Source: Pseudomonadota bacterium (lineage in GTDB: Bacteria > Pseudomonadota > Alphaproteobacteria > Rhodobacterales > Rhodobacteraceae). From it: a DNA stretch of 64,000 nt. The stretch covers positions 62,001 through 126,000 of the forward strand of contig CAUJIP010000029.1 in assembly GCA_963205235.1 (NCBI GenBank). The letters are read 5' to 3'. The translations under genes and the position numbers were made by a program. A model generated the notes under the pieces. It saw nothing but the letters and a program-made list of their open reading frames with translations. It was not told the DNA's origin and searched no databases. Positions 42,804-51,931 of the stretch are shown here, in pieces (within the stretch, counting starts at the first letter, position 1; each line of letters begins with the position of its first letter).

Positions 42804-43639
42804 TGCAAGGCCTCGCGGCTGCGGCGGCGGGCGGCAAGCAGCCCATGCTTGGGGGCGAAGACGAAGGCAGCGGCGAAAAGCGTGAACTGCAAAAGCACGA
42901 TCACCCCGCCGGTCGCGCCGTCAAGGAAGAACGAAAGATAGGCCCCGATGCTGCCAGTCGCGGCCCCGATCCCGGCGGAGAGGGTCAGCAGGCGGGGAAA
43001 GCGGTCGGTCAGAAGATAGGCCGTCGCCCCCGGCGTCACCACCATCGCGACGACAAGGAACGCGCCGACGGTCTGCATCGCGGCGACGGTCGAGGCGGAA
43101 AGAAGCGTGAAGAAAATCGCCTTCATCAGGTCGGGACGCAGGCCGATGGTGCGGGCGTGCGCCTCGTCGAAGAAGGTGACCATCAGGTCTTTCCAAAGCG
43201 CCAGCAGCACCGCCGCCGAGATGCCGCCGATCAGCAGAAGTTGCAGCGTATCCTCGGGCGAGATGGTCAGGATATTGCCCATGGTGATCGATTGCGGGCT
43301 GACCGGGGTTGGAAAGATCGAGATCAGGAACAGGCCAAGCCCGAAAAAGCCGGTGAAGATCATCCCGATCACCGTGTCGGTCTTGAGGCCCGAGCGGTTG
43401 GACAAAAACAGCATGGCGGCAGCGGCAAGGCCACCCGACAGAAACGCGCCCAGCGCAAAGGGCAGGCCAAGGATATAGGCCCCGGCCACCCCCGGGACCA
43501 CGGAATGCGAAAGCGCGTCGCCGATCAGCGACCAACCTTTCAGCATCAGGTAGGCCGACAGAAACCCGCAGACCCCGCCGACAAGGGCGGAAACCCACAT
43601 TGCGTTGGTCATGTAAGCGTAGGCGAAGGGCTCAAACAT
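42800..43639 (-). CDS. sitC: Manganese/iron ABC transporter permease
   Basis: The second ABC-3 permease, 279 aa, with LMLKGWSLIGDALSHSVVPGVAGAY (about 32-56) and TVGAFLVVAMVVTPGATAYLLTDR. Two different permease subunits, as in SitCD/MntCD-type systems, form the heterodimer in the inner membrane. It lies 39 bp after the ATPase gene and overlaps sitD by 4 bp. Confidence 0.92.
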   Translation of the reverse strand: MFEPFAYAYMTNAMWVSALVGGVCGFLSAYLMLKGWSLIGDALSHSVVPGVAGAYILGLPFALGAFLSGGLAAAAMLFLSNRSGLKTDTVIGMIFTGFFGLGLFLISIFPTPVSPQSITMGNILTISPEDTLQLLLIGGISAAVLLALWKDLMVTFFDEAHARTIGLRPDLMKAIFFTLLSASTVAAMQTVGAFLVVAMVVTPGATAYLLTDRFPRLLTLSAGIGAATGSIGAYLSFFLDGATGGVIVLLQFTLFAAAFVFAPKHGLLAARRRSREALQ

Positions 43640-43678
43640 GCGTGGCCCCGCGCAGGCTGGGGCGGTTTTCCGAAAACC

Positions 43679-44533
43679 TCATTTGTCGCCCTTCCGGCCG
43701 TATTGGACAAAGGGGCGTTCGTCGTCGGTCAGGATGCTGATTTCGCGGGCATCGTCATCTTCGTGCAGATCGCTGCCGCCGATGGTGAAGTGGCGCAGGA
43801 CGCCGCCAAAGGCGCGTTCAAGGTTCGGGCGGGTAAAGGTCGTCTCGGTCGGGCCATGGGCAAGGACGGTGCCTTTGACCAGCACGGTCCGGTCGCAGAA
43901 ATCGGGGACAGAGCCAAGGTTGTGGGTCGAGACCAGCATCACATGGCCTTCATCCCTCAGAGTGCGCAGAAGCGCGATGATCTGATCCTCGGTCTTCACA
44001 TCAACCCCGGTGAAGGGCTCGTCCAGAAGGATGATCCGGCCCTCTTGTGCCAGCGCACGGGCAAGGAAAACGCGCTTTTTCTGGCCGCCGGAAAGTTCAC
44101 CGATCTGGCGGTGGCGCAGATCCTGAAGGCCGACGCGGGCCAGGGCTTGATCAACCTTGGCGCGGTCGGTGGCAGAGGGGCGGCGCAGAAAGCCCATATG
44201 ACCATAGCGGCCCATCATCACCACATCCTCGACAAGGACGGGGAAGGACCAGTCAACCTCCTCGGCCTGCGGGACATAGGCGACAAGGTTCTGACGAAGT
44301 GCGTCGCGCACGGGCAGGCCCAGAAGGCGGATCGTGCCACGGGCGATGGGGACAAAGCCCATGATCGCCTTGAACAGCGTGGATTTCCCGGCGCCATTCA
44401 CCCCCACCAAACCGGTGATCGTCCCCTGCGGGATGGCGAAACTGGCATCGGTCAGCGCGGTCAGGCCGTTTCGGTAGGTGACGGTCACCCCTTCGGCGAA
44501 GATGCCTTCCGCTGCGGAAGCCGTGTCGCGCAT
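43679..44533 (-). CDS. sitB: Manganese/iron ABC transporter ATP-binding protein
   Basis: The 284-aa ATPase. Walker [11 protein letters not shown]-loop [14 protein letters not shown] (the WSFPV form is typical of Mn/Zn ABC ATPases), signature [15 protein letters not shown], Walker [12 protein letters not shown] and the switch His in VSTHNLG. The ATG at 44533 is chosen because it lies 7 bp after the sitA stop; a longer frame would overlap sitA. The acidic C-terminus ([11 protein letters not shown]) is unusual but short. Confidence 0.93.
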   Translation of the reverse strand: MRDTASAAEGIFAEGVTVTYRNGLTALTDASFAIPQGTITGLVGVNGAGKSTLFKAIMGFVPIARGTIRLLGLPVRDALRQNLVAYVPQAEEVDWSFPVLVEDVVMMGRYGHMGFLRRPSATDRAKVDQALARVGLQDLRHRQIGELSGGQKKRVFLARALAQEGRIILLDEPFTGVDVKTEDQIIALLRTLRDEGHVMLVSTHNLGSVPDFCDRTVLVKGTVLAHGPTETTFTRPNLERAFGGVLRHFTIGGSDLHEDDDAREISILTDDERPFVQYGRKGDK

Positions 44534-44540
44534 GTTGCCC

Positions 44541-45434
44541 TCAGTTCGCCGGAGCAAGGCCCCGGGCAATGGTTTCGGTGGTGACTTTCAAAAGGTCGAG
44601 ATAGGTCGGAACCGGCCCGCCCGCGTCGGACAGGCTGTCGACGTAAAGGATGCCGCCAAAAGCTGCGCCGGTTTCGCGGGCGACCTGTTCGGCGGGGTCC
44701 GACGGGATGGTGCTTTCGCAAAAGACGGCGTGGATATTGTGTTCACGCACCCCGTCGATCACCGCCTGCACTTGCCGTGGCGTGCCTTGCTGGTCGGCAT
44801 TGATCGGCCAGAGGTAAAGCGTGTTCAGGCCAAGGTCGCCTGCCAGATAGGAAAATGCCCCTTCGCAACTGACCAGCCAGCGCTGATCGGCAGGCAGGGC
44901 AGCGATCTTGGCCTTCAGGGGATCAAGTTCGGCCATAAGCTTGGCCTTGTAGGCCGTGGCGTTGGCGGCATAGGTCGCCGCATTGGCCGGGTCCGCCGCC
45001 GAAAGCGCTTTTTCGATGTTGTCGACATAGATCAGCGCGTTCGAAATCGACATCCAGGCATGCGGGTTCGGCTTGCCTTCATAATCGCCGCCGGTGATCG
45101 AGATCGGGGTGATGCCATCGGTCAGCACCACCGAGGGGACATCGCCCATATTGGTCAGGAATTGTTCGAACCAGCGTTCCAGACCCAGGCCGTTCCACAG
45201 GATCAGATCGGCATCCGAAGCGGCGACGATATCGCCGGGGGTGGGTTCATAGCCATGAATCTCGGCCCCCGGCTTGGTGACCGAGACGACCTCGACCCCA
45301 TCGCCCGCGACGTTGCGGGTCATGTCGGCCAGAACGGTGAAGGTGGTGACGACCTTGAACCCGTCTTCGGCCAGAAGCGGGGCCGGAAGAAGGGTTGCGA
45401 AAAGCGACAGCAGCGCAGCGCGGGCCGGGATCAT
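44541..45434 (-). CDS. sitA: Manganese/iron ABC transporter substrate-binding protein
   Basis: A 297-aa periplasmic metal-binding protein of cluster A-I. The signal peptide ([20 protein letters not shown]) is cleaved near residue 22. Metal ligands can be read as His60 (IHGYEPTP), His125 (NPHAWMS), Glu191 (CEGAFSYL) and Asp266 (YVDSLSD), the H-H-E-D set of Mn/Fe binders; no His-rich zinc loop is present. The start ATG has AAGGA upstream. The promoter region carries a Mur/Fur-type box. Confidence 0.94.
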   Translation of the reverse strand: MIPARAALLSLFATLLPAPLLAEDGFKVVTTFTVLADMTRNVAGDGVEVVSVTKPGAEIHGYEPTPGDIVAASDADLILWNGLGLERWFEQFLTNMGDVPSVVLTDGITPISITGGDYEGKPNPHAWMSISNALIYVDNIEKALSAADPANAATYAANATAYKAKLMAELDPLKAKIAALPADQRWLVSCEGAFSYLAGDLGLNTLYLWPINADQQGTPRQVQAVIDGVREHNIHAVFCESTIPSDPAEQVARETGAAFGGILYVDSLSDAGGPVPTYLDLLKVTTETIARGLAPAN

Positions 45435-45455
45435 GCGGGGTTCCTTGTCGGATCA

Positions 45456-45484
45456 ACTAGAATGCAAATGAGAACTATTTGCAA
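45456..45484 (-). promoter_or_regulatory. sitA promoter with Mur/Fur-type box
   Basis: TGCAAAT-N7-ATTTGCA (45463-45483) is an inverted repeat like the manganese-responsive Mur box of alphaproteobacteria (TGCAAAT...). On the minus strand TTGCAA (45484-45479) and TCTAGT (45461-45456) are spaced by 17 bp, so the box covers the promoter of sitABCD. Repression by Mur when manganese is plentiful is the expected behaviour. Confidence 0.8.
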
Positions 45485-45572
45485 GTAGGATCGAAAGGAA
45501 AAAGGTCAAGCCCCCACAGGGGCGTGCCCTGCGGGTTCACAGACCGACCTGCCCACCCCGGCAGGGTGGCGA

Positions 45573-46022
45573 TCAGAACAGAAGTTTGTAGACGTTGCCG
45601 TTGGTGTCGGTGGCGCTGCCGGTGCCGCTGGCGGTGCCCGAGCCGATCACGAAAGTGCCCTGAACCCGGGTGCCATCTTCGCAGACGGCATAAATCTCGC
45701 CATTGTTGACCCCGGCCACGGTTTCGGTTTCCGCGCCGACCTCGCCCCCGGTTTTCCTCCAGGTCAAGGACAGGCCCTTGGACCGCGACACGGTGCGGGG
45801 GGTCAGCGAGCTCCACGTGCCTTCGCATTTGCCGCGTTTGGGCAGCTTGAAGGTCAGCGAGCCGGAGGTGCTGTTGGTATTCGTCGTCTTGGCCTGGATC
45901 ACCAGCGTCGGATCGGCTTGGGCAATCTCGCCCTGAAGCGGATAAAGCTGCATGCTGCTGGAACCGCCGCCGCCACAGGCCGACAGGGACAACAGCAAAA
46001 GCGGGAGGATGCGCGGGGTCAC
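45573..46022 (-). CDS. Putative lipoprotein of unknown function
   Basis: The protein has 149 aa. The signal ends in LSACGGGG, a lipobox with Cys16, so it should be lipid-anchored. The rest has no family I recognise: a Thr/Asn/Ser-rich beta-type segment (TTNTNSTSGSLTFKLP), one later cysteine pair (KCEGTW, AVCEDG) and a C-terminal Gly/Ser/Thr stretch. It lies alone between sitA and tRNA-Arg. Confidence 0.7.
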   Translation of the reverse strand: MTPRILPLLLLSLSACGGGGSSSMQLYPLQGEIAQADPTLVIQAKTTNTNSTSGSLTFKLPKRGKCEGTWSSLTPRTVSRSKGLSLTWRKTGGEVGAETETVAGVNNGEIYAVCEDGTRVQGTFVIGSGTASGTGSATDTNGNVYKLLF

Positions 46023-46178
46023 GGGCGTTCAGCCTTCCTTCATGGGGGGATCCCCGGTGGTCTTGCGATGCTTGCGCTTCCTTAGCAAAGGCAAAGCGAA
46101 AGCGAAATCCCGGTTTTCATCACTTGCGAGGGGTTCGGGCGCGAAACCGCCCCGGACCGGGTGTTTGTGATCGGGGGT

Positions 46179-46255
46179 TGGCGCACCCAGCACGATTCGA
46201 ACGTGCGACCTTTGCCTTCGGAGGGCAACGCTCTATCCAGCTGAGCTATGGGTGC
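46179..46255 (-). tRNA. tRNA-Arg (anticodon CCG)
   Basis: On the minus strand the acceptor GCACCC (46255 downwards) pairs with GGGTGC, the D-arm has AGCTCAGCTGGATAGAGC, and the anticodon stem TTGCC/GGCAA encloses the loop CTCCGAA, giving anticodon CCG. The T-arm contains GTTCGAATC, and 3' CCA is encoded. All arms fold with normal lengths over 77 nt. It decodes CGG. Confidence 0.95.
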
Positions 46256-46442
46256 CTGCGGCGCTCATACCCGATGGGCCGGGGGGTTTCAACGGCAAAG
46301 GACAGCAAATCTGGTCAGGCCCTGCCCCAACTGGCGGGACAGCGGAAAATTCTGTCCGGTTGGCAAAAAACGGGTGACGATCAATCCGATTTCTGCCCAA
46401 CCTGAGCGCGAATAGATCCGTCCAGATTCGTGAGGTGTGAAA

Positions 46443-48611
46443 GTGCTTGCCCAGTTCCTTGCGTCGCTCGGTCGTCGCGCGCGCCTTATGGCGTCCCTGT
46501 CTTCGGTTGCCGTGCTGTCAGCCTGCGGCGGCGGTGGCGACAGCGGGACCGATCTGTCGTCCTACCTGCCCGACTTTGCCGCACCGGCGCCGATCGCTAT
46601 TTCGTTTCTGACAAGTGGCTTCACCTTTAACGCTTCTGTCACAACCGCGATGAATAATCTTCTCGCGACGGCAAAGTATCAGAACACCCCGGCCACGATT
46701 GCCTGGATCAACAACACCTTCAACGAGAACGTCCCGAACGGTGCCACCCAAGATCCGTTGCGCACCAGTGGGGCTGCCTTTGCTCATGCAGCAGGATTCA
46801 CGGGAGCGGGCGAGATCATCGCCTTTTCCGATGGGCATGTCTCCGCCACGCATGAGGCGATCACCGGTCGGCTGACCGTTCGGACGAATGGTCCGGCGGT
46901 GGTGGACGGCGAGAATGACGAACATGGCACTTCGGTCGTCTCGGTGGCGATGGGCAATTCGGCGAGTTTTGTCGGCACCGCACCGGGGGCGACCGGGATC
47001 TTCGGCACGTTCTGGGACACCCTCGATCTGACCGATATCGCGGTGCGCGCGCTGCAAGTGGGGGCTGTCGCGTGGAACAACTCGTGGGGTTACACGACGC
47101 TGCAGTTGAACCAGCAGGGCTGGAACGCGGCCTTCAGTGGCAGCGATGGGTTGGCCTATATCACTGCAATCCGGAACTATGCCAATTCGGGCGTGGTGGT
47201 CTTTGCAGTCTCCAACGACGACACCGGCAATGCCGGTCTGATGGACGGTCTGCCGGTTCTTGACCACGACCTTGAGGCCGGCTGGATTGCCGTCGCCAAT
47301 GGCGTGCCGACCTTTGTCGGCAGTGCAGTCAGTGCGGTCTATCTTCTGTCCTCGCCCTGCTACGAATCCGCGCGATGGTGCATCGTTGCGGACGGGTCGT
47401 GGAAGGCCGCCGAAGGTGGCAGCAATGTCTATGACGAAACCACCGGGTCTTCCTTTGCCGCCCCGCAGGTTTCCGGCGCGCTGGCGATCCTGGCTCAGGC
47501 CTTCCCGACGCTGACCCCACATCAGTTACGCATCCGCCTCTTGGCATCGGCTGAAGATGACTTCTTCACGGGGGAAGGCACGGTCGAACTCGCCGATGGC
47601 TATTTCAAGCGCTATTCGGTGCTTTACGGCATGGGATATCTGGACATCGAGGCCGCGCTGCGCCCGATCGGCCCGACCGCGATGAGCCTGGCCGAAGGCG
47701 GTGAGGTTGGAACCGACAGCCCGGTTCTGATGACCGGCACCGGCTTTGGCGATGCCATCGAGATGTCGCTGGCCGGCACCAATGTCGCCGTGCAGGACGC
47801 GCTGGACGCAGGTTTTGCGATGCCAGCCGAAGCCCTGGCGACCAGCGCGCGCCCGGAATCGCAAAGTGGGACGTTGTTGGCGAAAAGCCTGTCGTCGAAC
47901 CTTTCGGCGGAACGCAAGGCCGCCCCCGGCGCGGTAAGCGATCCGTTCTCAAGCTTTACCGGCCCGGTGCTGCGCATGATCGACCCTGACGGGACCGGCA
48001 CTGCGACGGTGCTTTTGCCGCAAGGCGGGTCGGACACGATGGGAGTGGCCGTGACACGGGCGATGGGCGACGGGGATACCCGGCTGGACCTGGGCCTTAA
48101 ACTTGCCCGCGACGGTGGCAAGATGATGAGCCTTGGCGGGCAGGATGCTGCCACCATGGCCTCGGTCACGCTGGGGCTGACGCAAAAGCTGGGCGAAACC
48201 GGCTTTCTGTCGCTGTCGGGCGAATTCGGCGTGACGGATCTTGGCGGTTCGACCGAAATCACCGGGGCCACGACGGCAAACTTCAACGCGGTGAAGCTGT
48301 CTGTCGGACAGGGCGATCTGTTCGCCAAGGGCGACCGCTTTACCATCGGGCTTGGCCTGCCGGTGGCGATCTCTTCCGGCAGCGCCATGACCGAACTTCC
48401 GGTCCTGCGCGAAGGCGCCGCGATGCATTACGAGGATGTGACGCTGGACCTGTCGCCTGACGACCGGCAGTTGGATCTGGAAATGAGCTATATGGCCCCC
48501 TTGGGAAAGAACATGGAAATGAAGCTGTCGGTGATCCATTCCGACAATTTCGGCAACCGGGCGGGGGTGACCGACACCAGCGGCGCGATTGCCTTTGCCT
48601 TCAAGTTCTAA
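46443..48611 (+). CDS. S8 (subtilisin-like) serine protease, surface/autotransporter-like
   Basis: The protein has 722 aa. It begins with a lipobox-type signal (VAVLSAC, Cys28). The S8 catalytic triad reads as Asp130 (AFSDGHV), His161 (DEHGTSVVSV) and Ser337 (GSSFAAPQVSG), and an oxyanion-type Asn lies in FAVSNDD. From about residue 430 the protein is Gly/Ser/Thr-rich and ends in alternating strands finishing AIAFAFKF, as an outer-membrane beta-domain would. The start is probably the GTG at 46443 (GAGG 7 nt upstream); a GTG at 46437 and an ATG at 46488 are alternatives. A strong terminator follows. Confidence 0.82.
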   Translation: MLAQFLASLGRRARLMASLSSVAVLSACGGGGDSGTDLSSYLPDFAAPAPIAISFLTSGFTFNASVTTAMNNLLATAKYQNTPATIAWINNTFNENVPNGATQDPLRTSGAAFAHAAGFTGAGEIIAFSDGHVSATHEAITGRLTVRTNGPAVVDGENDEHGTSVVSVAMGNSASFVGTAPGATGIFGTFWDTLDLTDIAVRALQVGAVAWNNSWGYTTLQLNQQGWNAAFSGSDGLAYITAIRNYANSGVVVFAVSNDDTGNAGLMDGLPVLDHDLEAGWIAVANGVPTFVGSAVSAVYLLSSPCYESARWCIVADGSWKAAEGGSNVYDETTGSSFAAPQVSGALAILAQAFPTLTPHQLRIRLLASAEDDFFTGEGTVELADGYFKRYSVLYGMGYLDIEAALRPIGPTAMSLAEGGEVGTDSPVLMTGTGFGDAIEMSLAGTNVAVQDALDAGFAMPAEALATSARPESQSGTLLAKSLSSNLSAERKAAPGAVSDPFSSFTGPVLRMIDPDGTGTATVLLPQGGSDTMGVAVTRAMGDGDTRLDLGLKLARDGGKMMSLGGQDAATMASVTLGLTQKLGETGFLSLSGEFGVTDLGGSTEITGATTANFNAVKLSVGQGDLFAKGDRFTIGLGLPVAISSGSAMTELPVLREGAAMHYEDVTLDLSPDDRQLDLEMSYMAPLGKNMEMKLSVIHSDNFGNRAGVTDTSGAIAFAFKF

Positions 48612-48630
48612 GGTCGGGGCGACATGAACA

Positions 48631-48667
48631 GGGCAGGCTTGCCAGACGGCAGGCCTGCCCTTTCCTT
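48631..48667 (+). terminator. Rho-independent terminator after the S8 protease
   Basis: GGGCAGGC (48631-48638) and GCCTGCCC (48653-48660) are perfect complements; an inner TGCC-AGAC-GGCA extends the stem to about 13 bp with one G-T pair. TTTCCTTT follows. It is one of the clearest terminators in the window. Confidence 0.88.
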
Positions 48668-48677
48668 TGCGACGGGC

Positions 48678-49550
48678 CTAAGGCAAGGGCGCGGCCAGTA
48701 CCCGGCCTTCATAGGGTGCCCCACCCTCATTATCGACGGCCATGACATACATCGTCTTGCCGTCCGCGCTGAAGGTCATGTTCGGCGTGCCTTGGGATTC
48801 AAACGTGTGCCGCGTGGCAACGGCGGTGCCGTCTGGCGTGACTTCGATGACCGCGGCGACCGAATTCAGCCCGATGAAGAAATTGCCGTTCGGCCCGACC
48901 TTGATGCCATCGGGAAAGACGCCGGGATCTTCGCCCAACTGGTAAAGATGCACAAAGCTGGCCCGGTCCGACAGCGTGCCATCCTCGGCCACGGCAAACG
49001 AGGTCACGGTGCCCGCATAGCTTTCGTTGACGTAAAGCCTGCCATCCGCGCCGATCACGATGCCGTTGGGGTAGTTCAGGTCATTGGCAACCTCGGTCAG
49101 GGTGCCATCCGCCGCCAGATGCACGATGCGCCCGACCACCGGCCCCGGCGTCCAGGGACCGGAGAGGGTGAACCAGGCCCCGCCCTTGCCGTCAGGCGTG
49201 CCATCATTCGGCCCTTGCAAGGCCTGACCCGAGGCGTCCTTGTCATAGCTGGCGACGGTTTCCCCGGCCGGACTGATCACCTTTAGCGTGCCATTGTCAT
49301 AGCAGGTGATCCCGAAATTCGCGCCCATCGGTACCACGGCGGAAGGCCCGCAGCCGTCTTCCTTCCAGAAGTCGGTCTTGGTGGTGCCATCCCAGACCGA
49401 GGCGACGTTGCCGGAATACTGGGCATAGTAAAGCTTGCCCTCCTGCACGACCGGACCTTCCGGAAAAAAGGCCGCAGGATCGACAACCGTCACCCCATCG
49501 GCCAGTGCGGATGAGGTCGTCAACAAAAGAGCCGCAAGTTTCAGGCGCAT
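48678..49550 (-). CDS. Exported SMP-30/gluconolactonase-like beta-propeller protein
   Basis: The protein has 290 aa. The ATG at 49550 has GGGGAGG upstream and gives a signal peptide (MRLKLAALLLTTSSALA). The mature part has the SMP-30/ScyD/ScyE repeat pattern: FPEGPVVQEGKLYYAQY, LNYPNGIVIGADGRLYVNES, GVFPDGIKVGPNGNFFIGL, and TPNMTFSADGKTMYVMAV. It is probably a periplasmic propeller protein; whether it has lactonase activity is unknown. Confidence 0.82.
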   Translation of the reverse strand: MRLKLAALLLTTSSALADGVTVVDPAAFFPEGPVVQEGKLYYAQYSGNVASVWDGTTKTDFWKEDGCGPSAVVPMGANFGITCYDNGTLKVISPAGETVASYDKDASGQALQGPNDGTPDGKGGAWFTLSGPWTPGPVVGRIVHLAADGTLTEVANDLNYPNGIVIGADGRLYVNESYAGTVTSFAVAEDGTLSDRASFVHLYQLGEDPGVFPDGIKVGPNGNFFIGLNSVAAVIEVTPDGTAVATRHTFESQGTPNMTFSADGKTMYVMAVDNEGGAPYEGRVLAAPLP

Positions 49551-49645
49551 GGTTTCCTCCCCTTTTATGGGGTCATTGGAAACCTGCCGCACGATTCGAT
49601 CAAGAAAATTCCGCTATATCGGAATGCTTCCGTGATTTCGTCCGA

Positions 49646-50866
49646 TCAGGCGAAAAGCTCGTGGCACAGGTCCAGCGCCGAGATCAGCGCGTCGACCTCT
49701 TCGACCGTATTGTAAAGGCCAAAGGACGCGCGGCACGAGGCGGTGATGCCAAAGTGCTGCATCAGGGGCATCGCGCAATGGGTGCCTGCACGGACCGCAA
49801 TGCCGCGCTTGTCCAAGACGGTCGAGATGTCGTGCGCATGGGCCGCACCCTGCATGGTAAAGGAAAAGATCGCGCCCTTGGTGGCCGACTGGCCCTGCAC
49901 GTTCAGCCAGTTCAGCCCCGCCAGCCGGTCGCGGGCATAGTCGCGAAGCATGCGTTCATGGGCCGCGACATTCTCCATGCCCAAAGCCGTCAGGTAGTCC
50001 AATGCCACGCCCAGCCCGATCTGCTGGACAATCCCCGGCGTCCCCGCCTCGAACTTCATCGGCGGATCGTTCCAGGTGACGGTGTCGCGGGTGACCTCGC
50101 GGATCATGTCGCCACCGCCGAGGAAGGGGCGCATTTCGGCCTGCCGGTCGGCGCGGACGTAGATCCCGCCCGACCCAGAAGGGCCATAGAGCTTGTGCCC
50201 CGTGACGGCATAGAAATCGCAGCCGATGGCCTGCACGTCGACCGGCATGTGGACGGCGGCCTGCGACCCATCGACCAGCACCGGCACGCCCTTTTCGGCA
50301 GCTCCCTTGCAGATCGCGGCCACATCGACGACCGAGCCAAGGACGTTCGACATCTGCGTCACGGCAATCAGCCGGGTGCGGGGGGTGATCGCGTCCAGAA
50401 CGGCCTGCGGGTCCAGATCGCCCTTGGCATCAACCTCGACCCATTTCAGCACCACCCCCTGCCGTTCGCGCAGAAAATGCCAAGGGACGATGTTGGCGTG
50501 ATGCTCCATCACCGACAGGATGATCTCGTCCCCCGCTTGCAGACGCGGCGCGGCCCAGGCGTAAGAGACCAGATTGATCGCCTCGGTCGTGCCGGTGGTG
50601 AAGACGATCTCGTGTTCCGAAGCCGCGTTCAGGAACCGGGCCAGCTTGCCACGGGTGGATTCGTACTTTTCGGTCGCAAGGTTCGACAGGTAATGCAACC
50701 CACGGTGCACGTTGGCATATTCGTGGCTATAGGCCTGGGTCACCGCGTCAATCACCACCTGCGGCTTCTGCGCACTGGCCCCGTTGTCCAGATAGACCAA
50801 CGGCTTGCCGTTCACCTGCCGCGACAGGATCGGGAAATCGGCGCGGATTTTTCGGACGTCATACAT
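49646..50866 (-). CDS. sufS: Cysteine desulfurase SufS
   Basis: A PLP enzyme of 406 aa that takes sulfur from cysteine for Fe-S cluster assembly. PLP lysine is in VTGHKLYGPSG, and the persulfide cysteine is Cys364 in THCAMPLMQHFG, at the same position as in E. coli SufS. NVHRGLHYLS and EHHANIVPWH are the group II marks. The ATG at 50866 gives the family N-terminus (DVRKIRADFP) and overlaps the Yip1 gene by 8 bp. It is the last gene of the isc/suf operon. No sufE or sufU is in the window. Confidence 0.95.
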   Translation of the reverse strand: MYDVRKIRADFPILSRQVNGKPLVYLDNGASAQKPQVVIDAVTQAYSHEYANVHRGLHYLSNLATEKYESTRGKLARFLNAASEHEIVFTTGTTEAINLVSYAWAAPRLQAGDEIILSVMEHHANIVPWHFLRERQGVVLKWVEVDAKGDLDPQAVLDAITPRTRLIAVTQMSNVLGSVVDVAAICKGAAEKGVPVLVDGSQAAVHMPVDVQAIGCDFYAVTGHKLYGPSGSGGIYVRADRQAEMRPFLGGGDMIREVTRDTVTWNDPPMKFEAGTPGIVQQIGLGVALDYLTALGMENVAAHERMLRDYARDRLAGLNWLNVQGQSATKGAIFSFTMQGAAHAHDISTVLDKRGIAVRAGTHCAMPLMQHFGITASCRASFGLYNTVEEVDALISALDLCHELFA

Positions 50867-51455
50867 GGGGCAGAAACACCTCGGGTCCAAGGACAAGGAT
50901 CAGCGCGAAGGCGATCACGAAGCCCGCGCCCAGCGATGACCCGATGATCCCCAGAAACACCAGCCCGCGCGACCGAAAGCCGTGCAATTCGGTGACGCAA
51001 GCGGTCAGAAGCACGATGAACAGCCCAAGCGTGACAAGGCCGATGATGCCGGCCAGCTCGGGCGAAATCAGGTCTGCCACAAGTTGCAGAAGCTGCGGGC
51101 CAAGCAGAAGAAACTGCAGCCAGACCATGATCAGCAGGGAATCGGGCAGGGTTCCGCGTCCGCCAAAGAACCGCCCGACGCCATGGATCAAGACCACGGA
51201 AAGCCCAAGGATCAGCCACTGAACCAGAGCCGCGCGAAACGGGCTTGCCGTCATCGCGGCAATCAGCGGGTCAACCGGTTCGGTCAGCGCCCCCAACTGG
51301 ACCGAAGCAAGCACCGCAGACAGGACCGAAACCAGCAACAGGCCCAGCGTCCGGGCGGGAAGCGGCACGCCCTCGGCCAAAAGCACGCGGGTGGCCTGGC
51401 CAGGGTCGCGCACAGTAAGCTCGGCCAAGGCAGCGATGCGGGCGGCCAGGGTCAT
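50859..51455 (-). CDS. Yip1-domain membrane protein
   Basis: A hydrophobic protein of 198 aa with about five transmembrane helices (TLGLLLVSVLSAVLASV, LVQWLILGLSVVLIHGVG, LIMVWLQFLLLGPQLLQLV, GIIGLVTLGLFIVLLTACV, GAGFVIAFALILVLGP). The pattern fits the Yip1 family. It overlaps the second membrane gene by 4 bp and sufS by 8 bp, so it is fixed inside the suf operon. A role in Fe-S biogenesis is not known. Confidence 0.75.
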   Translation of the reverse strand: MTLAARIAALAELTVRDPGQATRVLLAEGVPLPARTLGLLLVSVLSAVLASVQLGALTEPVDPLIAAMTASPFRAALVQWLILGLSVVLIHGVGRFFGGRGTLPDSLLIMVWLQFLLLGPQLLQLVADLISPELAGIIGLVTLGLFIVLLTACVTELHGFRSRGLVFLGIIGSSLGAGFVIAFALILVLGPEVFLPHV

Positions 51456-51931
51456 GCCTTTTCCGCCTCATGCAGCATGGTCAGCCACAGCCAAAGAAAG
51501 GCAATCCCGGTCACGCTGCTGACGGCCACCAGGGCAGGCCCGGGGCCGATCATCCCGGCGACCAGACCTTGCAGCAGCATCAGCGGGCCAACAGTGGCCA
51601 ATGCCCAGAACAGCGCGATCCGGGCGGAATACCACGACCCCTGCCCGCCCAAAGCCCGCGCGACAAGCCGCGAAACAGCCGCCAGCCCGTACCACAGCGG
51701 GATCGTTGCCAATACCGCCAGCGCATTGGCAAAAATGCGCGGGGCGGAGGAGGCATCGCCCGCGAAATGCGCGTCACGGGCGGCGACGGGCCATTGGCCG
51801 ACAAAGGCAAGGATCAGAAAGATCAACAGCAGCGAAAAGGCAAAGGGCTCGGACACTCCACGCGCCAGATGGCGGCGCAGCGCGGCACGGGGCGCGGTCC
51901 AGGTGGCGACAAGCTCGGTCGAGGCGCTCAT
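51452..51931 (-). CDS. Yip1-like membrane protein
   Basis: A protein of 159 aa with four probable transmembrane helices (FAFSLLLIFLILAFVGQWPV, ANALAVLATIPLWYGLAAVS, ALFWALATVGPLMLLQGLV, ALVAVSSVTGIAFLWLWL). It starts within the last 4 bp of sufD and ends within the first 4 bp of the next Yip1 gene, so all are translated together. It may form a pair with its neighbour. Its role is unknown. Confidence 0.7.
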   Translation of the reverse strand: MSASTELVATWTAPRAALRRHLARGVSEPFAFSLLLIFLILAFVGQWPVAARDAHFAGDASSAPRIFANALAVLATIPLWYGLAAVSRLVARALGGQGSWYSARIALFWALATVGPLMLLQGLVAGMIGPGPALVAVSSVTGIAFLWLWLTMLHEAEKA

